Assembly: GCA_030144725.1 (NCBI GenBank)
Contig: JASKMD010000031.1
Coordinates: forward strand, 8,091,323 to 8,155,322
From: Haematococcus lacustris
Lineage: Eukaryota > Chlorophyta > Chlorophyceae > Chlamydomonadales > Haematococcaceae
Direction: 5' to 3'
Length of the DNA stretch: 64,000 nt
The notes beneath the pieces are model-generated. The model had not been told where the DNA came from. It searched no databases and was given only the letters and a program-made list of their open reading frames with translations. Every line of letters starts with the position of its first letter. Position 1 is the stretch's first letter. Both the position numbers and the translations under genes were made by a program. Below are positions 1 to 11,001 of the stretch, in pieces.

Positions 1-75
1 GTAGGTGTTGAGCCAAATTGGTATCATGACATGACCCTGGGGACATTCCTTACAGCAGTCACGTACAAGCCCCAT
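1..75 (+). pseudogene. Decayed copy of exon 5 of the downstream cyclopropane synthase gene
   Basis: The first ~75 bases align with the exon at 2150-2281 and its acceptor. Shared blocks include GGTGTTGAGCCA and ATGACCCTGGGG, followed by a matching CATTCCTT, with scattered mismatches and small indels. The exon copy is followed by unrelated sequence, and the reading frame is not kept. The simplest explanation is the remnant of a duplicated gene whose other exons may lie left of the window. Inference rests on one exon only. Confidence 0.6.
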
Positions 76-951
76 CCACCAGGCTAGACCAGCCCGCCAG
101 CGCCTCAACGCCTCGCTGCTGAACTACAAATCCCAACATCGTGGCAGAGTGGCAGAGGCATCATGTAGCAGAGTGATGTGTGTTAGGCACAAGATGCCTC
201 ATCTCTTTGATTGTGCCGCTATTCAGTGCAACACTTCAACCTGTCTGAGAAGCCAAGGAGGTTGGCTGCTTTCCAGCTGCCTGTGCTGCTCTGACTTGAA
301 CTCTCTCCTATCCCTCACCTTAGGCCCATATCATTGCTTCAGTTGCCCTATCGCCCCGCCATTGACCTGATGCTGACTGCTATACGGCATCGGCACCTCT
401 CAGGCCACGTTTGTTGTAGTTAGCCCAGCAATCAGCAAAGGAGTGTGTCAAGCAGTGAGTTTCGCTTAGTGCTGCAGGACTGCCACACCCAGGGACGTAC
501 CCGGTGGCTTGGAGTCAGAGCGAGTCTTCTATGTCAACCTGGGCTTGGAGTAAGTGGCCTAGCTGACTCTTCACGTGGTGGTGCCGTCCAGTGTCCTACA
601 TCATATGAGAAGCGAAAACGACGATGGTGTCAAGCTGCAACCTCCATCAACTGCATGCAGTTGTGTTTCGACTGCTTGACGTGAAAGCACGCAGGTTGAG
701 GATCATAGACGAAGCTATCATGGGTTTCTGCTCGTTGTAGCGATGATCACAGCACGTACCTGGAAGTTGAAGCAGTTGACATGCGATTATGCGGCGCAGA
801 GGACAAGCCGCGCATCCAGAGCTAAATTTCATACGTCCAGCTGTTCCTGGGCCTTCGCGACATCCAACCGAAAAAACTCCATCTAACCGACGGTGCCCGT
901 GTCAAACCATCAGACTACCTACTTCCTCAATCGCTGCAATTGATTGGTGAC
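76..951. other. Upstream region of the cyclopropane synthase gene
   Basis: No convincing coding exon, RNA gene or mobile element was recognised here. The 5' UTR and promoter of the gene starting at 952 must lie in this stretch, but no clear TATA element could be assigned. A short stretch around 470-550 weakly resembles exon 2 of the downstream gene and is listed among the rejected observations. Confidence 0.5.
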
Positions 952-3900
952 ATGGCGTGCCCTGGCGAGACGCAACCACAGCTTCCGCTAGCCCCACATT
1001 CCAGGGTCGCCGTCGTCGGAAGCGGCATCACTGGGTTGAGCGCAGCCTGGCTGCTGCACCGGTACAGAGCCACAAATTCAATCTCCCGGGTCGCATCAAC
1101 TGGCATAAACAGCTCGCTGTGATTCGCTGTTTTGCCATAGGAACGGATTTCGCGTGACGTTGTTTGAGAAGGATGCGTCCTGCGGAGGCCACACACTCAC
1201 CGACGCCACAAGTCCCTTTAAAATTGACCTGGGCTTTCAGGCAAGTGTTTGTGCGAGACAGCAGAACACGTAGCCAGGATGCATATGCGAGATGGTCGAT
1301 GTTGCATTATCACATGTGGCGGAGCCATGAGTGGACATCCACTTGCAAAGCTTGCATACACTTCATGCCGCTACGCATTTGTGTTGCGCACTGCGGTTGG
1401 CGGTTCATGATGCAGCGATGTGCAGTACACGGCCAAATTTGCATGCCTGGCGGCTCCTGCTCTCGCTCCCTGAGGGTTGAATTGTTTGTGCACACAGGTA
1501 TACAACCTCACCACCTACCCCAACTTTGTTGGCTTCCTGGAGTGTCTGGGTGTGGATACAGAGCCGTCCGACATGGTGAGTGGCTTACCACTGAAGCAAG
1601 GTAGCTTGTACAAATGTCATCCTCTGCAACGCCACAAGAGGCTTATCTGCAGTTACATAACAATCATGCTCCGCTGTTGTCTGACTATATCCAGTCCTTT
1701 GCACTGTCCATTGATAATGGCAAGCTGGAGTGGGGCAGTGACAGCCTAGACACAATCTTCGCTCAACGCAAGAACCTTGCCAGTCCCTCCTTCTTGGCTA
1801 TGGTGTCTGACGTCATCCGGTTTGGGAAAGATGCGCCCAAGGTAAGACGCCTGTGTTGGTAGCACAACTAGCAGGCATCAGCCTTATTGTAGCCAGCGAA
1901 CAATTGTAAGACTCTGTGGGTGGGCCAGTCCAGTGCCAGTCCAACGCTCAGGAGCCTTTTACCTGAACTGACAGTGCCAGTATGGGTTGAGTGGGCCGAT
2001 GTGCTAGTCGCTGACTTTATGCTCATGTCAACACAGCCTGATGGCAGCTATGATTGAGTGCCCAACTCGTCAAGAGGCACTCATTCCGCATCCTCCTGTA
2101 CTGTCCCGCTTTGCAGCCTGCTCAACCCTGCAGCACTCTCTTGTTGCAGGTGTTGAGCCATGACAAGTATCAGAACATGACCCTGGGGTCATTCCTTCAT
2201 CAGGAACGGTACAGCAAGGGCTTCATTGAAAACTATGTGCTGCCCATGTGTGCAGCAGTGTGGAGCGTGCCTAATGCCCAGGTGTGATGGACATACAAGC
2301 ACAACCTATCTATGCAAGGCTGATCAGGGGCGCCAAGGAGTTGCTACCATCAGTGTGCTGACAGCAGAAGCGTAGCTGCTGGTGCTGTGCACTTGGCAGA
2401 AACAGCTGGTGTCATCTTTTTCTAGGTTCCTGGCTGGAGCGTATGAGTGCGCTGCACTGTTGCAAAGGCAGGGCCGCCTTGGAAAATAGCTTGCTGGTCG
2501 GCAGCACTCCCTGGTGCCTGGTGCCTAGTCAGGGTATATCCAGCTATTGCTCAGCTGTGACCTGCTCTGCCCGGCACTCTTTCCTGCTGCACAGTAGAGA
2601 TGAGGGAAACAGGAGGCTTTGTGTGAGTAGCTGTGTCACACCTGGTACCAATGACCTGCCCCTGGTTTACACACTGTCACATCTGTCACATCTGTCACTT
2701 GTGTTGCCAGCACAGGTATTGGCTGCTGGCTATGTTCCCATCTGTTTGTGTCTCAAAGTAACAAACCTGTTCTCATGGCCTGTACATGCAGGTCATGGAG
2801 TTCCCTGTCCAAATGCTGATTCGCTTCTGGGTGAACCATCATCTGCTCGACCTCTTCCAGAGACCCCTGTGGCGCGTGGTCAGGGGGCGCAGCCAGGAGT
2901 ACGTGAAGCGTGTGTTAGCAGGTAAGGTGATCCCACCTGGTCAGCTCCATGCACTTGCTCAGCTTGATGTACTCTGTGCCCTTGTTGTGCCAAGGCTAGT
3001 TGAAAGGACAGTAAGGGCAATCTTGATCACCATCATGTATGAGATTTTACCGCTGTGTACCTCATGCACCTACAATGCTTGGCTGCAGAGCTGCCTGATG
3101 TGCGCACCAGCACGGGTGTACAATCAGCAGTGCGAGCAGCACCAGGGGCACCAGGACCAGCCGTCAGGCTCACAACGGAGTCAGGAGAGGTGCTGGGCTT
3201 TGACGCGGTGGTGTTTGCAACCCACAGCGACATCACATTGCGCATCCTAGGCCAGGATGCAGACGCCAGCGAGCGGGATGTGCTGGGCGCCATCCCCTAC
3301 AACGACAACGATGTCTACTTGCATACAGGCAAGCAGAGCTACAGCCTGATGTATGCTATCCTGCGGTCATGCAGTGACCTCTGTTTCACATTGGCTGAAC
3401 CTCAGGGTGGTTTGCATCAGCATGGAACGGACTAGTACTTGCCTTGATACTATGGGTGCAGCCAAACACCTGTTCAAGCAAGCACGTACCACACTGCCTT
3501 GCTGCCCTGCACTGCAGATGCCTCACTGATGCCGGTGAACAGGAAGGTGTGGGCATCCTGGAATTGTCTGGGCAGCTCTGACAGCAGCAGCGGCACCGCT
3601 GCGGTCTGTGTCAGCTACTGGGCAAACCGGCTGCAGCACCTGCCTGCTGAGGCTCCAGATATGTTTGTGACCCTGAACCCTCCCCACCCCCCCGCTGCTG
3701 ATAAGGTCATCCGCCGCCTGTCCCTGGCCCACCCTGTCTTCAGGCGAGTAGAGACAGAGCGGCAACTGGCCAGCCCAAGGCAGCTACTGCCAGCTGCAGT
3801 GACGTTGAGCTGCACCCTTGCTGCTGCTAGGGTGATGGCATCGTTGGGTCCGCTTGTTGGGTCCGCTTGTTGGGTCCGCTTGTTGGGGCTGTGGCACGTG

Positions 3901-6900
3901 TTGAAACTGGTGCATGGAAGAATCTGTTCGCATCACAATTGCAAGCCAAGCCAGCAGCAGCAGCATTGGCAGCCGTGCCATGCCTCACCTGCTCTTGCTA
4001 CCCTTGCTCCCTGCCTGTCTTGCACAGCTTCAAGTCCTGGGAGGCGCAGGGACGGGTTCAGGGGCTGCAGGGGCAGCGGGCCACCTACTTTGCGGGTGCT
4101 TGGTGTGGGTATGGCTTTCACGAGGACGGCATCAAAGGTGAGGGGCTGATGGTGCTTGGCAGCTGTTTCCAGGGATGATGCCCTTGAGGCTTGGCTGTTT
4201 CCATCATTGGCATCTGGCCAGTGGCTGGCAATGTGGCACAGTATGGCAATGCCTCAAGTGCATATTGGGCCAGCAAGGTGAGGTGCAGAAGGGCAATCGG
4301 GACTGCATCCCTGAACCTTCTGCTATGCCTTTTCTTGCCCTGTGCAGCTGCCGTGGCTGCTGTCAAGGTGATGGGCTGCCGCATCCCCTGGGAGCTGCGA
4401 CCCACCTGCCCCAAGGTAGCGCTGGTGGAGGGCTGGTACCAGGGGCTCTTTGACCGCTTTGCCAAGGCAGTCGTCAAAACAGGCTACCTACGCCTCATCC
4501 TTCCCAACGGATCTGAGCTGAGGTGGGGGCCGTCTGCATGCCAACCTTGCTTGACCCAAGCAATCACACTGATCATGTGTACGCGAGCCAGTAATGGCAG
4601 TGGGTCTGAGGGTAGCATGAGGGATAGGCATGCATGGTACCTTGTTGCTCTGCTTGGATGTGCTTAAGGTCATCACTCTGCCAAGCGTACAGCAAGTGCC
4701 CGCCATGCACCTATGTTTCCATCTGCACAGGTGACCTACAATAGTTTGTTGTTGCATGATTGAGGTAATGTCAGCTCTGCATGTGTTGCATCACACCTGT
4801 CAGCATCCCGGGCAGCATCACTGCACATTGCAGTGTGAGTGGCTGCCACATGGCTGGTGAAGGGGGTGAGGCGTGCGTGTGGGTGGGTGTACCTTGCAGC
4901 TACGGTGACAAGGACTATGTGCACAAGGTCAAGGCTGGCCAGGAATGGCGTAGCCTGCCAGAAGCCCGCGCCACCTTGCGTGTGTACAACATGGACTTCT
5001 TCCGCAAGATTGTGATGAGGCATGACACAGGGCTTGGTGAAGCATACATGGACAAGGTGAGCTAAAGATCTGTTGGGCCTGCTTTGGCAGCAAGGAGTTT
5101 GTGCAGAGCCCAACCACAGCACAGCAATGCAGCCTCATAGCTATTATCCGGTGTTCCCTGTTGAGCTGTTCTCATTGGTCCTTTACCACATATAGGACTT
5201 CGAGGCTGACAACCTTGGGGGCTTCATGGCCGTCATTCTGGCCAACGCACACAGCACTGAGGCATCACGGAGCTCCCTAGGCTGGCTGAACTGGGTGGGC
5301 GACCGCATGCTGTACCTCGCTCACTTGATGCGCCCCAACACCATCGAGGGTAAGGCCTGCAGAGCTAGCCCCTGCCCTGTCATACAGCTGACTGACGATA
5401 CAGCTGACCATGCAGGGCAAGCTGTGGTGCTGCATGACATGGTGTTGCACTCTGGTACTTGTATGTGGCATAGCACCCATGCGCCCCCTGCATCACACTC
5501 TGGCATGGCACCCATGCGCCCCCTGCATCACACTCTGGCATGGCACCCATGCCCCCCTGCATCACACTCTGGCATGGCACCCATGCGCCCCCTGCATCAC
5601 ACTCTGGCATGGCACCCTCATGTGCCTTGGCTTGGGCGACGTGTGGATGATGCAGGCAGCCGCCGCAACATAGGGGAGCACTACGACGCGGGCAACGACA
5701 TGTACCGCCTGTTCCTGGACGAGTCCATGATGTACAGCTGTGCCATGCATGCGGAGGGTGACAGCCTGTACGAGGTGAGCCTGGCTGCCCCTTTGGCTTG
5801 ACTGCCTTGGGGCACAGGTGCTGCTGTTGCACACTACAAGCCACAGCTGAATCCAACGACCTGTGCTCACCTCCCCATGCAGGCGCAGATGCGCAAGCTG
5901 GACGCCATCATTGACGCAGCTGGCATCACCGCTGGGCAGCGTGTCCTGGAAGTAGGGTGTGGGTGGGGTGCGTTTGCAATTCGAGCCGTCCAGAGAACAG
6001 GCTGCCATGTGACGGGTCTGACCCTGAGCAAGGAGCAGCTGGTTGAGGCAGAAGCACGGGTGAAGGCAGCAGGCCTGCAAGACAGCATCTCCCTTCGCTT
6101 CTGTGACTACAGGGACTGCCCAGGTGAGAACCGCTGCCAGTGGGGAGCAAGGGCAGCCGCAATGGCCCTGTGGCTCATGCTCCCTCTTTGTTCTGGTTGT
6201 GATTCAGGGGCGGGCAGCTTTGACCGTGTGGTGAGCATTGAGATGATTGAGGCGGTGGGGCATGCCAACCTGGGGACTTACTTCCGCCAGCTCAGCCGCA
6301 TGCTGAAACCCGGGGGCGTGTGTGTCCTGCAAGCCATCTGCTGCCCGGATGAACGGTGAGCTGCAAGCTGTGCTGCGGATATTGCCTGCTTGCCGATGCC
6401 TGTTTATAGGGGCTGTGCAAACCTGTGTCCTTGTGTTACGCACGGCAGAGCACCAGGTCGAATTGCCACATAGCACTAGTTTGCCATTCTGACTGGCTGT
6501 GTGTTCAACCTGACTTTAGCAGGTACACTGCCTACTGCCGCTGCTCTGACTTCATCCGGGAGCACATCTTCCCTGGTGGCCACCTGCCATGCATCTCAGC
6601 CTGTGTGGAGGCCGCCCAGGGTGGGTCCTGGGCATGGCCACTGCTGTTCTTTGGCTGTGGATCAAGCATGTGGCATCCATACAACCACCGTTGTTGCTCT
6701 GCTGATGCTGCGTGACACGCTTGTCACAAGCGCTGCGTTTGCCACAGGTGCTTGCGTGGAGGGGTGTTGGGTGTGTGTGCCATGAGGTGCAGGCACGGGG
6801 CTCAGCCTGCACTCTAGCACTGACATCGGGCCGGACTACGCTGTGACACTGCGTGAATGGCGGGCTCGCTGGGAAGCTCGCAAGGACGAGGTGCTGCAGC

Positions 6901-8975
6901 TGGGCTACTCAGAGCGCTTCTGGCGCAAGTACAGGTCAGGGTGACAGCTGCTGTGCTGCAAGCCGCACACGTGCAAGCTGGCCCATGCCCAACCCGGGGT
7001 GCAGGTTGCCATGCACCATGACATGCTCCTTACACGTGTACACCGAGCTTGCCTGCTGCTGCCTTCTCCAGGTTTTACTTTGTGTACTGCGAGGCTGGCT
7101 TTGATGCTCACTACATCCACACCTTCCACATGACTTGGGTTAAGGACCAGGAGCCCATCGCAGCATCAGCCACGCAGCCCATCAGCCGGCAAAGCATGTC
7201 AGCTACCACCATGCTGTCGGCCTCAGCGGCAGCACTAACCAGGGAGCTCCCCTCTGACCCCATCACACAGGTGGGTCCTTGACAGCTCCCTGTCACGCCT
7301 CCACTGTCCTGGCTGCGCTCTACTGGACTGCCATCCCCTCTCAATCCCCTTGTGCTCAGCAGTGTAAAGAAGACTTGCAGCTAAAGCACAGCAGCAGCAC
7401 TGGCCCTGTACCTCAGCTGACAAGGGACATGAGCCTTCCCTAGTCTACTCCATACAGGCTGCCCCGCTTGATCCATTCCATCCTCCCTACCCATCAGCAA
7501 CTATGCTCCAACATAGGCCGTCATTGCCCACCTGGGTGCAGGTGCTGCTGGCCCTGTACTTCTTCCTGGCGGGGATGCTGGTGAAGGGGCACCCCCACAT
7601 GTTCCTGCTGCCCCTGCTGTCGTGTGTGTGCGTGGCCGCCGGCGCCTTGCTCCACTCCGCCTCCCTGGCCCTGGTGCCCAAGTGCAGCTTCCTCTCCCCT
7701 GGCCTGCGCAGCTGGTGGTGCACACTGACCTGGCAGGTCCAGCCGTCACACCTCCTGTACTCTGCAGCCATATCGGTGGCCAGCTTGCACTACGTGTGGG
7801 CCCACCCTGAGGTGCTCAGCCTGCAGCACCAGCCTGCGGACAAGCAGCATGCTTCCGTTGTTGTGGCAGCGTCTTCAGGTGAGGGCCCTGAGACTAGCTG
7901 CAGGGCTGCACCGCACTGGCAGCACCACAGACCGCTATTCCTAGGAGTGCAGCAACACAGAGAACTGTTCCTAGGAAGAGTGGCATCAGTTGCTGCTGCC
8001 GTGGCAGCGTGACAGCTGGGGTTGGGTGGAGGCCTGGGTGGTTGTAATGGCTGTGCACCCTTACTGCCCTCTACTAGTTTGTGAGCTTCAAATGAGGCAG
8101 AACAAGCCTCGCTCCTCGTGCCCTAGCCACCCACAGCAGCCACCGATAGCAGCCACCGGTGTGATTTGATGGCTGTGCTGTGCTCTGCTGCAGGATTCTT
8201 TGCCTTCCACCTCTGGCTGTGCGTGCGCCAACGCCTGACTACTTGGACGCTACAGGCCATTGTGCAATACACCTTGCTGCTGCTGATGTATGGTGTCGCC
8301 ATCTACAAGTGTGTGCCGTTCCTTCTCTTCCTGGCCATCACCCTGTCCTGTGAACTCAGCTCCGTCTTCATCCCTGATGGATATCTGCAGCACCCAGCCG
8401 GTGAGTGCACCTCCATTGTCAATTTCAGTGTTTACAGGGGGGCTGATCAGCATGTACCTTAATGGCTGAATACACACTCTGGGCCACCCGGCCACAGCTC
8501 AGCATGGCAGCCTCGTGGGTGAATGTCGTCAGCACACACCACCCACAATGCTTCCACCCATTGTTAAACTGTCCAGCCATCAGGTTCGCCTGGCCGCAAG
8601 CTTGCCTGATCTTCACTCGGTTCGGACTCACCACTCTGTGGCCCTGCATACAACTCCATCTACGCTCATAACCCTCACTTCTGCATTTGCCCGATTGCCG
8701 CAGGTGTGTTGCCCGTTTCTGCTCGGCGCATGGCGGTCCGCATGGCAGAGCAGCTTGCCCTCGTCTCCATCCGCATCCTGCCACACCTGGCCTTCTCTGC
8801 TATGCTGGTAGCCAGCCCCGCCGCCTTCATTGGTGGGCCTGCGCCTGTGGGCCCAGCAGGCTATTGCGCATCTCTGCTGGGCTTGGGTTACATGGGCTGG
8901 CGCAACTGGCGCAAGGCCCAGGTCTATTTGAGCAGGGAAGCTTCACCGGGTCACAAGGACAAGCAGGCCTTGTGA
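952..8975 (+). CDS. FAD amine-oxidase / cyclopropane-fatty-acid synthase fusion with C-terminal membrane domain
   Basis: Predicted ~1,173-residue enzyme. By family knowledge it transfers a methylene group from S-adenosylmethionine to a double bond of a membrane-lipid acyl chain; plant homologues also carry an N-terminal flavin-oxidase domain. The FAD motif GSGITG is at residues 23-28 and GYGFHEDGIK closes the oxidase half (~residue 424). The synthase half shows YSCA (catalytic Cys region), the SAM motif VLEVGCGWG (~647), SIEMIEAVG (Glu) and GPDYAVTL (Tyr). Exons: 952-1061, 1141-1240, 1498-1575, 1695-1841, 2150-2281, 2792-2921, 3089-3328, 3518-3743, 4028-4137, 4348-4522, 4900-5056, 5196-5349, 5656-5774, 5883-6123, 6208-6355, 6523-6620, 6793-6934, 7072-7270, 7542-7878, 8194-8400, 8704-8975. 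All phases join and the sum is divisible by three. The start is the only ATG in exon 1 before the FAD motif. Three introns need GC donors. Confidence 0.94.
3840..3892. repeat. Short tandem repeat in intron 8 of the synthase gene
   Basis: About three copies of a 14-base unit containing TTGGGTCCGCTTG. It lies entirely in the intron between exons ending at 3743 and starting at 4028. Confidence 0.8.
5468..5628. repeat. 35-bp minisatellite in intron 12 of the synthase gene
   Basis: About four near-perfect copies of a 35-base unit containing GCACCCATGCGCCCCCTGCA followed by TCACACTCTGGCA. The copies abut directly, with no unique spacers, so this is a minisatellite and not a CRISPR array. It occupies most of the intron 5350-5655. 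Confidence 0.9.
7542..8975 (+). other. TLC-like multipass membrane domain encoded by the last three exons of the synthase gene
   Basis: Residues ~903-1173, after the methyltransferase domain, are strongly hydrophobic with about five or six possible membrane spans. Three landmarks match TLC (TRAM/LAG1/CLN8) proteins in order: an ASSGFFAFHLWL helix like the STGYF(x)YD helix, a LSCELSSVFIPDGYL segment like the E(V/L)SSxFLxxR segment, and a later IRILPH like FRLxP. Known TLC proteins act in membrane-lipid metabolism or sensing, so a link to acyl-chain modification makes sense. The assignment rests on motif reading only; an unrelated membrane anchor remains possible. Confidence 0.6.
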
Positions 8976-9033
8976 GGGGCACCTGCTAGAGCGAAAAACT
9001 GCCTACATACCTGCCCCTGCACAAGGTGCTGCA
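8976..9033 (+). other. 3' UTR start of the synthase gene
   Basis: Sequence between the TGA stop at 8973-8975 and the first repeated block. No TGTAA polyadenylation motif is seen here; the first clear one downstream (about 9863) already lies inside the repeated element, so the true transcript end is unknown. Confidence 0.4.
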
Positions 9034-9190
9034 TGGCTACTGGCCTCATGCATGCTATGGCAACAGCATTGCCACCAGCATTGCCAGCTAGCCCTCATCC
9101 AGCTGCAGCAGCTGAACTTGCTCAGCTGATTGCCCACTGCTTGATGTTAGCTGGCCACTGCCACGGAACAACCACTGCCTGGAAGGGGTC
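9034..9190. repeat. Copy 1 of a ~144-bp block flanking the left Fanzor element
   Basis: Positions ~9047-9190 are repeated almost exactly at ~12676-12819, in the same orientation. The block starts near ATGCATGCTATGGCAAC and ends in GGAAGGGGTCA. It contains GGCAACAGCATTGCC, a small inverted repeat. The two copies bracket the left truncated Fanzor element. They may be left ends of two successive elements or a flanking direct repeat; the sequence alone does not decide. Confidence 0.75.
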
Positions 9191-10037
9191 ATCGTTTGTG
9201 AAGCGTTGCCAGCATATGACTGCTGGCTGGTGCGGCCATGATGGCTCACAACCTGAGGTATTGCTTGGTGTTGTGTGGCTGCCAGTGCCTCTGTTAGGAC
9301 TGCATGAGGCTCGGCTCATCCACAAGACTGAGCTTGTGCCTATGACAATGGTGTAGCAGCAATGCTTGGCATCCTGTTTGGCAGTCAACTGTTGGCAGCG
9401 TGTTGATCTCATGCATGTCTAGCAATCATGTGCATGCATCTGTACCCCATGCTTGTTGGCAAGGTCAGTATGCCTTGAATCACATGAACGTCATGAGGGC
9501 GTGACTAAACTATTCTTAAATGTCTTTTAGCAGCTTGAGGAGGGCCCTTGCTTGAGGGACGTTGTTTGATTGCTGGTCACTTGTATTGCTTGCCTCCACT
9601 CAGGGTAAGCAGCACCTTGGCAGGGATGTGATATCACCTAGATGTGGTGATTATGACAGTGGTGATGAGGATGCTTAGACAGCTGAAGGGAGGGGCAATG
9701 CTTGCTGCATCACTCCAATGCACGCTTCATGACCTATCTGGCTCCTGCCTTGCCCAGTCCTGACTTGCTGTGATGGCTCGAACCAACGAAAACGCAAGGC
9801 TTTGGCAGAGCCTTTCATTTCATTTCAAGTGTAGAGCCCCTCAGTTCATATATTAGCACTGACTGTAAATGCACTCCCAGAGGAAGACTTGTGTTCGTTC
9901 CATCTAGTCAAAGGAGATGAGGCAGGCTGCTGTAGTGTTGCAGTACAGTCCCGGTCGTATAGCTGTGGTAATTGCTCCACAAATCACTTCGGGGAAACCC
10001 AAGTTGCCGCCACCGCCGTCTCGAAGCAAATTGCGCA

Positions 10038-11001
10038 ATGGTTCGGAATAAGCGGAAGAGCACCGCCAAACAAAAGCAGGGTCCGGCAAAGAAATTAAAA
10101 GGTTCGACGTCGACTTGAACGGGTAGTGATTTCCGCGCCGTGTAATCACCCGTGGCTTCTGTTGGTGCCATCACAGCTTCTCGTCCGCCACAAGGCCAGC
10201 AACAACAAAAATGGATGGATGGATGGAAAACGAAGCGGCGCCAGGTACGGGGACCTATCCCACATACCGTCCCGCCTTCAGTGTCGACACCTTGTGCCTC
10301 ATCCTAAAAAAGCTGTCAATGTCCTGATCGTGCTTGCCTGCAGGTGATCAAAGTCCCGGGTGGCGCAGTGCCGCGAGGTTGCAAAAAGTCGCAGCGCAAG
10401 ATCATGGCTCACCTCCAGCATAGGGCCCAGGTGCTGCGGGCCTGCTGCAAGGTGGTGTGCTGGCCCAGGGGCAAAGACCAGCGTCGGGGCAGGGTGGTGC
10501 TTATGACTGAGCACCGCACCAGCCGGGTCAGCTCAGCAGTGAATGGCCAACAGCCCTGTGAGAGCCAGCGAAACAAACGCAAGCCCACCAGGCCTGTGGA
10601 CTGGAAACCCCCAGCAGGGCAGGTGGACCATCAGCTGCTGCGTCCAGCCTGGAGCCAGCAGCGTAACCAGCCAGTGCGGGGCCTAATGTAGTGCCGAGTA
10701 GTGGCTCCGCGCGTCCTGCCACAGGCCCCATGCAGCAACCAGGCAGCCACACAGCCAGCAGCCTCAGAGCCTTGGCCCAGCACTCCCACGCCAGCCAAGT
10801 GCAACAAGCGCACTGAGGCTGAGCATGCAGCTGGGCCCACCCAGCCCACCAAGGGCAAAGGCAAGGGCAAGGGCAAGGCTGCTAAAGCGAAGCCATCACC
10901 ACAGCCAGGCAGGTGGCTGGACAGGGACTGCAGTGCAGCGCTGAATATGCAACATATTGGAGAGAGCAGGTGGCCGCCGGCCGCTTGAGCTGTGCTGGTG
11001 G
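10038..11001 (+). pseudogene. Truncated Fanzor gene E1a (lacks RuvC-I)
   Basis: A small ORF begins at ATG 10038 and encodes a very basic start (MVRNKRKSTAKQKQGPAKK), resembling a nuclear localisation signal. After an apparent intron ending at CTGCAG (~10343) the frame VIKVPGGAVPRGCKK leads to the C-terminal Fanzor region: LMTEHRTSRVSS (RuvC-II Glu), QPVRGLM then a TAG where Trp would be expected before CRVVAPR, a Gly-Lys-rich linker, and GRWLDRDCSAALNMQ (RuvC-III Asp). The large central part with RuvC-I is absent, so it cannot encode a nuclease. The frame is further broken near 10975 by extra bases. Confidence 0.82.

Noticed and set aside
470..550. Possible fossil of exon 2 of the synthase gene
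   Set aside because: Only AACCTGGGCTT and a TGCCACAC block match exon 2, the order relative to the exon-5 fossil is reversed, and the similarity is too weak to claim.
5468..5628. CRISPR-like array of 35-bp repeats
   Set aside because: Repeats abut directly with no spacers, the locus is an intron of a eukaryotic gene, and no cas genes are present.
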